Source: Rugamonas violacea (GTDB taxonomy: Bacteria; Pseudomonadota; Gammaproteobacteria; Burkholderiales; Burkholderiaceae_D). From it: DNA of 64,000 nt. The DNA lies in the NCBI RefSeq assembly GCF_016461825.1, contig NZ_JAEMNU010000119.1, forward strand, positions 1-64,000, read 5' to 3'. Below the pieces are notes generated by a model that was given only the letters and a program-made list of their open reading frames with translations, made no database searches and was not told where the DNA came from. Both the position numbers and the translations under genes were made by a program. Positions 48,139 to 57,091 of this stretch are shown here, in pieces. Position 1 is the stretch's first letter. Every line of letters starts with the position of its first letter.

Positions 48139-50412
48139 ATGTCTGAAACCCCCATTTCCCTTTTTGCCGACCTTAACCTCAGCGAGCCCCTCATCCGGGC
48201 CTTGAAGGACGTCGGCTACGAGTCGCCATCGCCCATCCAGGCGGCGACGATTCCCCTGTTGCTGGACAACCAGGACGTGCTCGGCCAAGCGCAAACCGGC
48301 ACCGGCAAGACCGCCGCCTTCGCGCTGCCGATCCTGTCGCGCATCGACATCAAGCAAACCACGCCGCAGGCGCTGGTGCTGGCGCCGACCCGCGAACTGG
48401 CGATCCAGGTGGCCGAGGCCTTCCAGACCTATGCCGCCCACATCCCCGGCTTCCACGTGCTGCCGATCTACGGCGGCCAAAGCTACGGTCCGCAATTGTC
48501 GGCGCTGCGCCGCGGCGTGCACGTCGTGGTCGGCACCCCCGGCCGCGTCATCGACCACCTCGACAAAGGCTCGCTCGACCTGTCCAAGCTGAAAACGCTG
48601 GTGCTCGACGAGGCCGACGAGATGCTGCGCATGGGCTTTATCGACGACGTCGAACGGATCCTGCAGGAGACCCCCGACACGCGCCAAACCGCGCTGTTCT
48701 CGGCCACCATGCCGTCGGCCATCCGCCGCATCGCCAACACCTACCTGCACAACCCGAAGGAAATCACGGTGGCCGCCAAGACCGGCACCGCCGAGAACAT
48801 CCGCCAGCGCTACTGGCTGGTGTCGGGCATGCACAAGCTCGACGCGCTGACCCGCATCCTCGAGGCCGAGAACTTCGACGGCATGATCATCTTCTCGCGC
48901 ACCAAGTTGGGCACCGAGGAACTGGCCAGCAAGCTGCAGGCGCGCGGTTTCTCCGCCGCCGCCATCAACGGCGACATCCAGCAGGCGCAGCGCGAACGCA
49001 CCATCCAGCAGCTCAAGGACGGCAAGATCGACATCCTGGTGGCGACCGACGTGGCCGCGCGCGGCCTCGACGTCGAGCGCATCAGCCACGTGGTCAACTA
49101 CGACGTGCCGCATGATCCGGAAAGCTACACCCACCGCATCGGCCGCACCGGCCGCGCCGGCCGCAGCGGCGAGGCGATCCTGTTCATCACCCCGCGCGAG
49201 AAGAACCTGCTGAAGGCGATCGAACGTTCGACCCGCCAGCCGATCGGCATGCTCGAACTGCCGTCGATCCAGGCCGTCAACGACGTCCGTATCGCCAAAT
49301 TCAAATCGCAGATCAGCGAAACGCTGGCGTTGGGCGAACTGGAGCAGTTCCAGTCGCTGATCGAGGACTTCGAGCGCGAGCAGAACATCCCGGCGATCGA
49401 GATCGCCGCCGCGCTGGCCAAGATGGCGCGCGGCGACGTGCCGCTGCTGCTCGACAAAAAGCAGCAGGCCGCCAGCGCCGCCTCGTGGGAAGAGCGTCCG
49501 GCCCGCCAAGCCAGCTTCGACCGTCCCGAGCGCGGCGACCGCTTCGACCGCAATGATCGTGGCGACCGTGGCGACCGTGGCGATCGCGGCGACCGTCCGG
49601 ACCGCAGCGAGCGCTTCCCGAAAAAAGAGCGCATCGTGCGCGCCGCCGATCCCGGCATGCAGACCTTCCGCATCGAGGTGGGCTACCAGCACGGCGTCAA
49701 GCCGGGCAATATCGTCGGCGCCATCGCCAACGAGGGCGGCATCGATTCCAAGAACATCGGCCGCATCGAGATCTACGACGACTACAGCGTGCTCGACATG
49801 CCGAACGACCTGCCGACCGACGTGATGGAGCATCTGGGCGCGATCAAGGTCGCCGGCCAACTGCTGCGCATCAGCCGCGACGGCGAAACGCCGAACGCGG
49901 CGCCGGCGGCGGCAATGCCGTCGCAGCGCAGCTTCGCCGCGCCGGCCGCCGCACGTCCGGCCGCCGCGCCGGCCGCGCCGCGTCCAGCCGCCTCGCCGCT
50001 GGCCAAGGCCGCCCAGGTTGAGCCGACCGACTTCGACGCCGCACCGAAGAAGAAAAAGGAAAAACCGGGCAAGGCCCTGCTGCCGATGACCGCCTTCCGC
50101 ATCGAGGTGGGCAGCGACCAGGCCGCCACGCCTAGCAACATCGTCGGCGCCATCGCCAACGAGGCGGGTCTGGAGGCCAAGCACATCGGCCGCATCGAGA
50201 TCTTCGACAGCTACAGCATGTTGGAACTGCCGGCCGGTATGCCGGACGACGTCTTCCAGCACCTGGGCAAAGTGTGGGTGGGTGGCCAGCAGCTGCGCAT
50301 CAGCCACGCCGACAAGATGCCGCCGGAGTCGGCCAAAGCGACCCCGCCGAAGAAGCCCGCACCGGGCGCCAAGAGCGACAAGTTCAAGTCCAAGGGACCG
50401 AAGTCGTACTAA
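48139..50412 (+). CDS. DEAD-box RNA helicase with two DbpA RNA-binding domains
   Basis: 757 aa from the ATG at 48139 (a GTG at 48127 is possible). RecA-like core 1 has AQTGTGKT (51-58), PTRELA, VVGTPGR, DEAD (about 155) and SAT; core 2 has ARGLDVE and HRIGRTGRAGR. A linker with DRGDRGDR repeats (about 450-490) follows. Two DbpA domains come next, about 507-577 and 649-722, each containing FRIEVG...NIVGAIANE...IGRIEI. The tail is basic. CsdA/DeaD-type helicases act in ribosome assembly and cold-stress RNA remodelling; they normally have one DbpA domain. A strong terminator follows. Confidence 0.93.
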   Translation: MSETPISLFADLNLSEPLIRALKDVGYESPSPIQAATIPLLLDNQDVLGQAQTGTGKTAAFALPILSRIDIKQTTPQALVLAPTRELAIQVAEAFQTYAAHIPGFHVLPIYGGQSYGPQLSALRRGVHVVVGTPGRVIDHLDKGSLDLSKLKTLVLDEADEMLRMGFIDDVERILQETPDTRQTALFSATMPSAIRRIANTYLHNPKEITVAAKTGTAENIRQRYWLVSGMHKLDALTRILEAENFDGMIIFSRTKLGTEELASKLQARGFSAAAINGDIQQAQRERTIQQLKDGKIDILVATDVAARGLDVERISHVVNYDVPHDPESYTHRIGRTGRAGRSGEAILFITPREKNLLKAIERSTRQPIGMLELPSIQAVNDVRIAKFKSQISETLALGELEQFQSLIEDFEREQNIPAIEIAAALAKMARGDVPLLLDKKQQAASAASWEERPARQASFDRPERGDRFDRNDRGDRGDRGDRGDRPDRSERFPKKERIVRAADPGMQTFRIEVGYQHGVKPGNIVGAIANEGGIDSKNIGRIEIYDDYSVLDMPNDLPTDVMEHLGAIKVAGQLLRISRDGETPNAAPAAAMPSQRSFAAPAAARPAAAPAAPRPAASPLAKAAQVEPTDFDAAPKKKKEKPGKALLPMTAFRIEVGSDQAATPSNIVGAIANEAGLEAKHIGRIEIFDSYSMLELPAGMPDDVFQHLGKVWVGGQQLRISHADKMPPESAKATPPKKPAPGAKSDKFKSKGPKSY

Positions 50413-50444
50413 TCGCGATAATCGCGACTAGATCGACCAACTAG

Positions 50445-50470
50445 AAAGGGAGCTTCGGCTCCCTTTTTTT
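50445..50470 (+). terminator. Rho-independent terminator of the helicase gene
   Basis: AAAGGGAGC-TTCG-GCTCCCTTT with a T run; the UUCG-type tetraloop is especially stable. Confidence 0.92.
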
Positions 50471-50543
50471 TGCGCCGCGCGCGTGCGGGGCGGCGCTTGC
50501 GTGTAGCATGCGAGGCTGCCCACCCCAATCCGAAAGGACGCGC

Positions 50544-51425
50544 ATGCCGCAGCATCCCGACCAATTTCCCGCCGCCGCACAGGTGACGGCGCCAATGAGC
50601 TTGCAGGACTATCTGGCGCTGGGCGGCCGCCGGCCCGACCGCCACATCGAGTATGGCGACGCGCCGTCGCAGTTCGTCGAGTTGTTCATGCCGGCCGGCG
50701 CCGGCCCGTTCCCGCTGGTGGTGTTGATCCATGGCGGTTGCTGGACGGTGGAGTTCGGCGGCATCGCGCAGATGCACAACATGGCCGAGGCGTTGAGCAA
50801 GCAGGGCATCGCGGTGTGGAACGTCGAGTACCGCCGCGTCGACGAGGCCGGCGGCGGCTATCCCGGCACCTACCGCGACGTGGCCGAGGCCATGGACCTG
50901 CTGCGCGACGTGGCGCCGCAGCACGGCCTCGATCTGGCGCGGCTGGTGTTGGTCGGCCATTCGGCCGGCGGCCATCTGGCGCAGTGGGCGGCGGCGCGCG
51001 CGCGCCTGCCGGAGGCGAGTCCGCTGTATGTGGCCGATCCCTTGCCGGCGACGGGTTTGATTAGCCTGGGCGGCCTGGCCGACCTGCGTCGCGAGGCGGC
51101 GCTGATCAAGACCAGCTGCGAGCGCGACATGGTGCAGCTGACCGGCCTGCCCAGCGCGGCGCGGCCGGACGTGTTCGCCGACACCTCGCCCGGCGAGCTG
51201 CTGCCGAGCGGCGTGCCGACGGCGCTGATCCACGGCCAGTTTGACGCCATCTCGCCGCCGCGCGCCGGCGGCGACTTCGCCAAGCGCGCCAGCATCGCCG
51301 GCGACGTCGTCGAGTTCATCGTGCTGCCCGGCGCCAGTCATTACGACGAGGTGTCGGCCGCTTCGCCGGCCTGGCTGATCGTCGGCGCGCGCATCCGCGG
51401 CATGCTGGGCCTGGCGCCGCTTTAG
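50544..51425 (+). CDS. Alpha/beta hydrolase (esterase or arylformamidase-like)
   Basis: 293 aa from the ATG at 50544 with AAAGGA upstream. Oxyanion motif LIHGGCWT, nucleophile VGHSAGGHLA (Ser), acid in GQFDAISPP (Asp) and a late His in PGASHYDEV. The HGG motif and size place it near kynurenine formamidases and small esterases. No tryptophan-catabolic gene is adjacent, so the substrate is open. It converges with and overlaps the MazG-like gene by 4 bp. Confidence 0.85.
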   Translation: MPQHPDQFPAAAQVTAPMSLQDYLALGGRRPDRHIEYGDAPSQFVELFMPAGAGPFPLVVLIHGGCWTVEFGGIAQMHNMAEALSKQGIAVWNVEYRRVDEAGGGYPGTYRDVAEAMDLLRDVAPQHGLDLARLVLVGHSAGGHLAQWAAARARLPEASPLYVADPLPATGLISLGGLADLRREAALIKTSCERDMVQLTGLPSAARPDVFADTSPGELLPSGVPTALIHGQFDAISPPRAGGDFAKRASIAGDVVEFIVLPGASHYDEVSAASPAWLIVGARIRGMLGLAPL

Positions 51426-51817
51426 TAACGGTCGGACTTGCGGGCGTCGCCGCGCACCGCGTCGGCCGGATATTTTTCGCCGTTCAGGGCGATTTTTTCC
51501 AACGCCGCCTGGCGCAGGTCGACCTGGCACTTGTCGGCCAGTTGCACCAGATAGAGCAGCACGTCGGCCAGCTCGTGGCGGATGCCGCTGCGGGCGCGCT
51601 CGTCGAGTTCGGCGTCGACGCCGGTGGCCAGCCACTGGAAGTGTTCGGCCAGCTCGGCCACCTCGACCGACAAGGCCATCGCCAGGTTTTTCGGCGTGTG
51701 GAACTGCTCCCAGTCGCGGGCGCGGGCGAAGCGGCGGGTCAGCTCGCGCAGTTCGAGCAGACTGTCGGCCGGCAGGCCGGCCGCGGCAACCGCCGGCTCC
51801 AGCGGCGGCGCGCTCAC
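51422..51817 (-). CDS. MazG-like nucleotide pyrophosphohydrolase
   Basis: 131 aa. Contains the MazG signature: NLAMALSVEVAELAEHFQWL (E-x-x-E) and RHELADVLLYLVQLADK (E-x-x-D), which coordinate Mg2+. The short length matches the dCTPase/DCTPP1-like group that cleaves (modified) dNTPs to dNMP, a house-cleaning role. Its start overlaps the stop of the GNAT gene (ATGA), so the two are co-translated. Confidence 0.88.
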   Translation of the reverse strand: MSAPPLEPAVAAAGLPADSLLELRELTRRFARARDWEQFHTPKNLAMALSVEVAELAEHFQWLATGVDAELDERARSGIRHELADVLLYLVQLADKCQVDLRQAALEKIALNGEKYPADAVRGDARKSDRY

Positions 51818-52284
51818 GCCGCCTCGGCCCGGGCGGCCGGCAGCTTGCGCATGAAGACGCTGAGCGGGTCGTCGAGGTAGTCGCCGAACGGAGCGCAGCG
51901 CTGGTAGCCGTGGCGCGCGTACAGCGCCAGCGCGGCCGGTTGCGCCGGCCCCGTTTCAAGGGCGAACTGGTGGCAGCCGCGCTGCCGCGCCGCCGTCTCC
52001 AGCTGCGTCAGCAACGCGTCGGCCAAGCCCAGGCCACGGCTGGCGGGGCGCAGGTACAGGCGTTTGATCTCGCCGTATTCGGCGCCCAGCACGATGGCGG
52101 CGCAGCCGACGGCGGTGCCGGCGGCGTCGCGGGCGACGGCGAACAGGACGTGCGGCTGCTTGAGCGTGGCCAGGTCGAGCGCATACACGGATTCGGGTGG
52201 ATACAGCGTCAGTTGGTAGGCGTCGAGTTCGGCGATCAGGGCGATCACGTCGGGCTGGTCGGGGTTTTCAAAAACGATCGGCAT
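51814..52284 (-). CDS. GNAT-family N-acetyltransferase
   Basis: 156 aa from the ATG at 52284. GNAT core: a strand AAIVLGAEYGEIKRLYLRP, the acetyl-CoA pyrophosphate loop SRGLGLADALL (R/Q-x-x-G-x-G/A), and ALYARHGYQRCAPFGDY near the C-terminus. Substrate unknown; small-molecule or protein N-terminal acetylation is possible. Forms a two-gene unit with the MazG-like gene. Confidence 0.85.
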   Translation of the reverse strand: MPIVFENPDQPDVIALIAELDAYQLTLYPPESVYALDLATLKQPHVLFAVARDAAGTAVGCAAIVLGAEYGEIKRLYLRPASRGLGLADALLTQLETAARQRGCHQFALETGPAQPAALALYARHGYQRCAPFGDYLDDPLSVFMRKLPAARAEAA

Positions 52285-52349
52285 GGGCGGCTGCGGTTGG
52301 GGTGGCGGTGGCCGCCCGGCGGGCGGCGCCGTCCATGCTAACACCGCCG

Positions 52350-52883
52350 TTAATGCAGCGCCAGCACCGGCTTGACGCTGTTGTCGAGGGCGCTGCGGTC
52401 GATGTAGCCGACCAGCTCCGGGTTGTCGGCCACCAGGCGGCGGATGGCGGCGTTGTCGCCCGATTCGACGGGCGGCTGGCCACGGCCGGTGAACAGCATG
52501 CGCGCCCAGTGCGCCTTCATCTGCGCCGGCGCCTTGCCGCTGGTCTTCTGGTAGAACTGGTCGCGCACCGGCGAGCCCTCGCTCTGGTCGATCGGCACGG
52601 CCTTGGCGCCGTTGGGGAAGTCGGCCGCCTTGCCGAGGAAGAGGTCGGCGGCCTGCTCGCCGCTGAGCGCCTTGAGGGGGTTCCTGGCCGAGACGATCAC
52701 CACGATCTCGGCGTGGCAGGCGGCCGCCGTCAGCAGTCCGGCCAGCAGTCCGGCCAGCGCCTTGGCCAAGACCTTGCCCGGCGCCGCCTGCGCGCGCGCC
52801 GGCCGCCGCGCGGGCATGCGGCGCCGCGCGGCGGCGGCGGCGGCAGCGGCGGCGGTGGCGGGCGGTGGTGGCGGGGCGCGCAT
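52350..52883 (-). CDS. PstS-like periplasmic phosphate-binding domain protein
   Basis: 177 aa from the ATG at 52883; a second ATG at 52817 removes an odd Pro/Ala-rich extension (PPPPPATAAAAAAAAA). A signal-like hydrophobic segment LAGLLAGLLTAAACHA precedes the mature domain: EIVVIVSARNPLKALSGEQAADLFLGK, then VGYIDRSALDNSVKPVLAL at the end. This short single-lobed form is the PBP-like domain found beside porins and sensor genes. Third of a same-strand trio with a porin and a family-3 binding protein. Confidence 0.75.
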   Translation of the reverse strand: MRAPPPPPATAAAAAAAAARRRMPARRPARAQAAPGKVLAKALAGLLAGLLTAAACHAEIVVIVSARNPLKALSGEQAADLFLGKAADFPNGAKAVPIDQSEGSPVRDQFYQKTSGKAPAQMKAHWARMLFTGRGQPPVESGDNAAIRRLVADNPELVGYIDRSALDNSVKPVLALH

Positions 52884-52891
52884 GCTCGGGC

Positions 52892-54025
52892 TCAGAAGAT
52901 GAAGTCGGTGACGACGCTGATCAGGTTGACGTGGCCGCCGCGCGGCGTGCCCGGCACGACGTTTTGCAGCGTGCCGTAGGAATTGTCGCCCAGTTTCAGG
53001 CGGTCCCATTGCAGCTTGAGGTCGAGATTGCGCGCCACGTCCCAGCGCACGCCGACGGCGTAGCTGCGCTGGGCCACCGGCGCCGCGCCGGTGTCGCTCA
53101 GCGGGCGCAGTTCGGCCACGGTGGCGTAGGGGGCGAAGTCGCCGAGGCGCACGCCGGCGTTGAGGTAGCCGGCGGCGCGCAGCACCTTCAAGCCCTTGCC
53201 GTCGTAGTTGATGGCCTTGACCCATTCGGCCGAGGCGAACCAGGGACCGGGGTCGTAGCTGGCGCCGAGCGACATGAAGCGGCCGCGCGGCGGGTTCTGG
53301 TTGTCGACGTCGCGCTGCTGGTAGGCCGCGTGCAGCGTCAGCGGGCCGCTTTCGAGCGTGTCGAAGATGCCCTTGACGCCGGTCGAGTGGACTTCGATGC
53401 CGCGCGTGTTGGTGACCGTGCGTTTGCCGTACAACAGGGTGACGCTGTTGCTGACGGTGCCGTGGTGGCTGCGGTAGACGGCGTCGACGCCGTCGCTGTC
53501 GCGCAGGGCCAGCAGGCGATAGACCTCGCTTGGCGGGCGCGCCGTGAGGTTGCTGTAGCCGACTTTGCGCGAGTCGGAGGCGAGGAAGCTGGCCAGCGCG
53601 ATGCGGCCGACGCGCACGCTGAAGTCCGGCGTGAAGGCGTATTTGACATTGGCCCAGTTGACGAAGGGATGGTAGCTATTGTCCCAGCGGTACTCGGTGA
53701 CCATCTGCAGCACGGCCGACAGTTGCGGCGTCAGGTTGGCGGTCAGCTGGACGCCGAGCCGGCTGTCGACGTCGCTGCTCCAGCGATGGCTGCGGCCGGC
53801 GCCCCAGGGTTGCAGGTTGTCGAAGACGAAGTCGCCGCCGCTCTGGCTGGAGTGGACCAGGCCGGCCGTGCCGAAGCCGTTGATGGCCAGCGGCGCCTGG
53901 GCCGGCTCGGCCGCCGTCGCCGGCCGCGCCGCCAGCAGCAGCGCCGCCAGCAGCAGCGCGGCCAGCGGCGCCGCCGTCGCGGCGGGGCGCCGGCGGCCGA
54001 CGGTCGGCGGGCGTGGTCTCGGCAT
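52892..54025 (-). CDS. Outer-membrane porin-like protein
   Basis: 377 aa. The ATG at 54025 is chosen because CGGGAGCC precedes it and a normal signal peptide follows (hydrophobic stretch ending ARPATAA); TTG 54076 and ATG 54040 are in frame. The mature part is a beta-barrel: INGFGTAGLVHSSQSGGDFVFD, many amphipathic strands (SDVDSRLGVQLTANLT, SVRVGRIALASFLASDSR), and a terminal Phe after VVTDFIF, the usual outer-membrane insertion signal. It lies between the two binding-protein genes. Confidence 0.8.
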   Translation of the reverse strand: MPRPRPPTVGRRRPAATAAPLAALLLAALLLAARPATAAEPAQAPLAINGFGTAGLVHSSQSGGDFVFDNLQPWGAGRSHRWSSDVDSRLGVQLTANLTPQLSAVLQMVTEYRWDNSYHPFVNWANVKYAFTPDFSVRVGRIALASFLASDSRKVGYSNLTARPPSEVYRLLALRDSDGVDAVYRSHHGTVSNSVTLLYGKRTVTNTRGIEVHSTGVKGIFDTLESGPLTLHAAYQQRDVDNQNPPRGRFMSLGASYDPGPWFASAEWVKAINYDGKGLKVLRAAGYLNAGVRLGDFAPYATVAELRPLSDTGAAPVAQRSYAVGVRWDVARNLDLKLQWDRLKLGDNSYGTLQNVVPGTPRGGHVNLISVVTDFIF

Positions 54026-54068
54026 GGCGGCTCCCGGCATGGCGGCGGCGGAGGGGCGGCGGGCGCGC

Positions 54069-54851
54069 TTATTCAAGGTAGTGGCTCAACAGTTTATCCA
54101 TCTCGTGGGTCTTGTCCAGCTCGTCGAGGCCCTGGTTCAGCTGGGTCAGCAGCAGGGTGGCCGCCGCGTCCTGGCTGGCCACGGCGAAATACAGCGCGCG
54201 GGTCGGCAGGTCGGGCAGCGGCTGGCCGACCAGGGTGCCGTCGACCAGCAGGGCGCGCAGCGTCGGATTGATCAGGTATTGGCCGGCCATGTTCTCGCGG
54301 CTGTCGATGAACAGGTCGCAGCGGCCCAGGTGCAGCTTGGCGATCAGCTGTTCGTAGCCGGCGGTGGCGCCGCGGTCGACGCTGGCCGTGTCGATGCCGA
54401 AGGCTTCGAAGCGGTAGCCGCCCAGGCCGCACAGGTGGTATTGGCGCACATCGCCCAGGTGGGCCAGCGTCAGGCCCCGCGGCCGCGCGCGGCGCGAGTA
54501 GAAGTAGACGTGGTGTAGCGTGAAGTAGGTCTTGCTGACCCGCAGGCCGCTGGCCTGGGCGTCGGTCTTGCTGCTGTTGAGGGCGACGGCGACGCGGTGG
54601 TCGGCCACCAGGGCCAGGCAGCGCGCCCAGGGCAGCAGTTGCACCTCGAGCTGCCAGCCGTGGCGCGCCACGATCAGGCGCAGCAGGTCGACGCTGGCGC
54701 CGACCACCGCGCCGCCCTTGTGGCCGTTGACGCGCGCGGCGTAGCTGAACGGCGGCGTCTCGGCCTGGTCGGCGCAGGCTTGCAGCGCCGCCCCGCAGGC
54801 CGGCAGCGCGGCCAGGCAGAGCGATATCGCAAGAACAGTGGTGCGGCGCAT
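54069..54851 (-). CDS. Family-3 periplasmic solute-binding protein
   Basis: 260 aa with a signal peptide (about 1-24). The body has the family-3 layout: FSYAARVNGHKGGAVVGASVDLLRLIVARHGWQLEVQLLPWARCLALV, then LIAKLHLGRCDLFIDSREN. Such proteins without a dedicated transporter often sense ligands. First gene of the same-strand trio. Ligand unknown. Confidence 0.75.
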   Translation of the reverse strand: MRRTTVLAISLCLAALPACGAALQACADQAETPPFSYAARVNGHKGGAVVGASVDLLRLIVARHGWQLEVQLLPWARCLALVADHRVAVALNSSKTDAQASGLRVSKTYFTLHHVYFYSRRARPRGLTLAHLGDVRQYHLCGLGGYRFEAFGIDTASVDRGATAGYEQLIAKLHLGRCDLFIDSRENMAGQYLINPTLRALLVDGTLVGQPLPDLPTRALYFAVASQDAAATLLLTQLNQGLDELDKTHEMDKLLSHYLE

Positions 54852-54951
54852 GGCGGCTTTCGCGAACGAATCTGTCGCCTATTCTAGCGCAAGCCTCGGT
54901 ACGACTTCTTCCCGGAATGCAATGTGTTGCGTATTTGCGCGGCGCGCGGCG

Positions 54952-56079
54952 TCAGGCGTGCGGGATAAAGGCGAAGCCGTTGCCGATACTGCCGATGACC
55001 TGGGCCTGGTTCTCCTGACTTTCGCTGAAACTGACCAGCACCTGCGCCGCGCTGGTGCCATGCTCCAGCAGCGTCATCCAGTGGTCGAAGCCGGCCGCTT
55101 CGGGCAGGCGGTGCAACACGTTGGCGTAGAGCAGGGTCACGAAGGTGGCGTTGTCGAGGTCGCTGCCGTTGTGTTCGATGAACTCGGCGCTGCCGAGGAA
55201 GGATCGGGCGACCTCGGTCAGGCCGGTGCCGGCGTCCATGATCCCCATCCAATGGCCCAGGCCGGCAAGGTCGGGCGCGCGGTCGAACGCGGCCTGGTAC
55301 AGGCGATAGGCTTGGCCGCCGGTGCCCTGGATGTCGAAGGCCAGCGAGCCGTCGTCGAAGCCGACGCGTTCGACATTGCTCAGCTCGATATTGCTGTCGA
55401 GGTTGCCGTTGACGCTGACCAGGTGGAGGCCCTTGTCGTCGAGGCTGATGGCGTAGTCTTCCTGGTTGGCGTGGATGCGCACGGTGTCGATGCCGGCGCC
55501 GCCGTCGATCCGGTTGTGGCCCTTGGGATTGGCGTCGAGCAGGTCGTTGCCGGCGCCGCCGTTGAGGACGAAGGTCGGCGTGTCGTACTCGACCAGCGAC
55601 CACAGCTTGTCATGCCGGCTCAGGTCGTTCCATTGGGCGGCCGAACCCAGCGTGCCATCGCCCTTGGGCCAGTCGGCCAGCGCCAGCGCGGCGCGGTGCT
55701 GGCCGTCCGGCGCCAGCTCGGCGTCGGTGAAATTGTCCGGTTCCTGGCCCCATGCGCCATAGCCCCAGTTGTTGTAGTCGAGCGCGCTGCCGTCCTGCCA
55801 GCGCCAGTCGCCGCCGCCAGCCGGATCGGTTGCGTCGAGCTGGTCGCTGGCGCCCAGCCACAGGTAGGGGCTGGCGCCGCCGTCGTTGGCCACCGGCACG
55901 GCGGCCCCCTTCAGATGGGCGGCGACGGCCTGGAACACGGCGTTGTTTTCCTCTTCGCTGCCGATGCTGGCCAGGTGGCCCCCCAGCGCCTTCGCGTTGG
56001 CGGCGGCGTCGCTCCAGTTCAAGTCTTGCCGCACCAATTCATAGCGGTGGTTGCCGATGTCGAAACTGAAGTTGCTCAT
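54952..56079 (-). CDS. C-type lectin / RTX-like / DUF4214 secreted protein
   Basis: 375 aa. No signal peptide. Residues about 5-165 are a C-type lectin domain (ELVRQDLNWSDAAANAKALGGHLASI, WLGASD, WGQEPDNFTDAEL). About 170-200 is a Ca2+-binding-like GGAGNDLLDANPKGHNRIDGGAG pair. About 255-360 is DUF4214 (YRLYQAAFDRAPDLAGLGHWM, then LLYANVLHRLPEAAGFDHW). The combination and the lack of a signal peptide suggest type I secretion. It may bind sugars at the cell surface. No secretion genes are adjacent. Confidence 0.82.
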   Translation of the reverse strand: MSNFSFDIGNHRYELVRQDLNWSDAAANAKALGGHLASIGSEEENNAVFQAVAAHLKGAAVPVANDGGASPYLWLGASDQLDATDPAGGGDWRWQDGSALDYNNWGYGAWGQEPDNFTDAELAPDGQHRAALALADWPKGDGTLGSAAQWNDLSRHDKLWSLVEYDTPTFVLNGGAGNDLLDANPKGHNRIDGGAGIDTVRIHANQEDYAISLDDKGLHLVSVNGNLDSNIELSNVERVGFDDGSLAFDIQGTGGQAYRLYQAAFDRAPDLAGLGHWMGIMDAGTGLTEVARSFLGSAEFIEHNGSDLDNATFVTLLYANVLHRLPEAAGFDHWMTLLEHGTSAAQVLVSFSESQENQAQVIGSIGNGFAFIPHA

Positions 56080-56286
56080 GTTGGGGCCTTGGTTTGAATT
56101 TGTTACAATCTTACTTAAATTGGAACATATTGTCTAATGGAAATTGCCGACACGCCCGGCGGCGTCGGCTGTTGTGGCGGCACGGCACGGCGGCGGCGCC
56201 ATGCGCGGCGGCGGCGACAGATTGCCGCTATTGCAGCGCAGCATTCTGCTATTATTCCTGTTATCATTTTTCCATGGGCGGGCCGG

Positions 56287-57057
56287 ATGAAACGGGTGAT
56301 CTTCAACCAAAAGGGCGGCGTCGGCAAGTCGACGATCGCGGTCAATCTGGCGGCCATCGCGGCCCATCAGGGCAAGCGCACCTTGCTGATCGATATCGAT
56401 CCGCAGTGCAACGCCAGCCGCTATTTGCTGGGGGCGGCGGCCGACGAGCTGGCGCCGACCGTGGCGGCGTATTTCGAGCAGATGCTCAGTTTCAGCATGT
56501 TCCCCAAGCCGGCCGCCCAGTTCGTCCATCCGACCCCGTTCGACAATCTGTCGATCATGGTGTCGAACCCGGAAATCGGCGACCTGCAAGCGAAGCTGGA
56601 ATCGCGCCACAAGATCTACAAGTTGCGCGACACGCTCAACGAGCTGGCGCAGGACTTCGACGAGATCTTCGTCGACACGCCGCCGGCCTACAACTTCTTC
56701 ACCCAGTCGGCGCTGATCGCCGCCGACCGCTGCCTGATCCCCTTCGACTGCGACGATTTTTCGCGGCAGGCCCTGTATACGCTGGTCAACAACGTCGCCG
56801 AGATCCGCGCCGACCACAATCCGGCGCTCGAGATCGAGGGCATCATCGTCAACCAGTTCCAGCCGCGCGCGCTGTTGCCGCAACGGATGGTCGACGAGTT
56901 GCTGGCCGAGGGCCTGCCGGTGCTGGCCAGCAAGCTGTCGAGCTCGATCCGCATCCGCGAGTCGCACGAGCTGAACCGGCCGATGATCCATCTCGACCCG
57001 CGCCACAAGCTGAGCCTGGAGTTCCAGCGGTTGTACCAGGAATTGCAGGCCGCCTGA
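56287..57057 (+). CDS. ParA-family ATPase (orphan)
   Basis: 256 aa from the ATG at 56287; the frame extends to 56137 but that part is Arg-rich and implausible. Deviant Walker A KGGVGKST (9-16), DIDPQCNAS, and the A' motif FVDTPPAYNFFT. The C-terminus contains NRPMIHLDPRHKLSLEFQRLY. No parB or parS-like repeat is adjacent, so it may position another cargo than DNA (flagella, chemotaxis or polysaccharide). It converges with the RelA/SpoT-like gene, 34 bp apart. Confidence 0.88.
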   Translation: MKRVIFNQKGGVGKSTIAVNLAAIAAHQGKRTLLIDIDPQCNASRYLLGAAADELAPTVAAYFEQMLSFSMFPKPAAQFVHPTPFDNLSIMVSNPEIGDLQAKLESRHKIYKLRDTLNELAQDFDEIFVDTPPAYNFFTQSALIAADRCLIPFDCDDFSRQALYTLVNNVAEIRADHNPALEIEGIIVNQFQPRALLPQRMVDELLAEGLPVLASKLSSSIRIRESHELNRPMIHLDPRHKLSLEFQRLYQELQAA

Positions 57058-57091
57058 GGCCTGGGCCGGCCCGACTGCGCCTGACGCCGCC

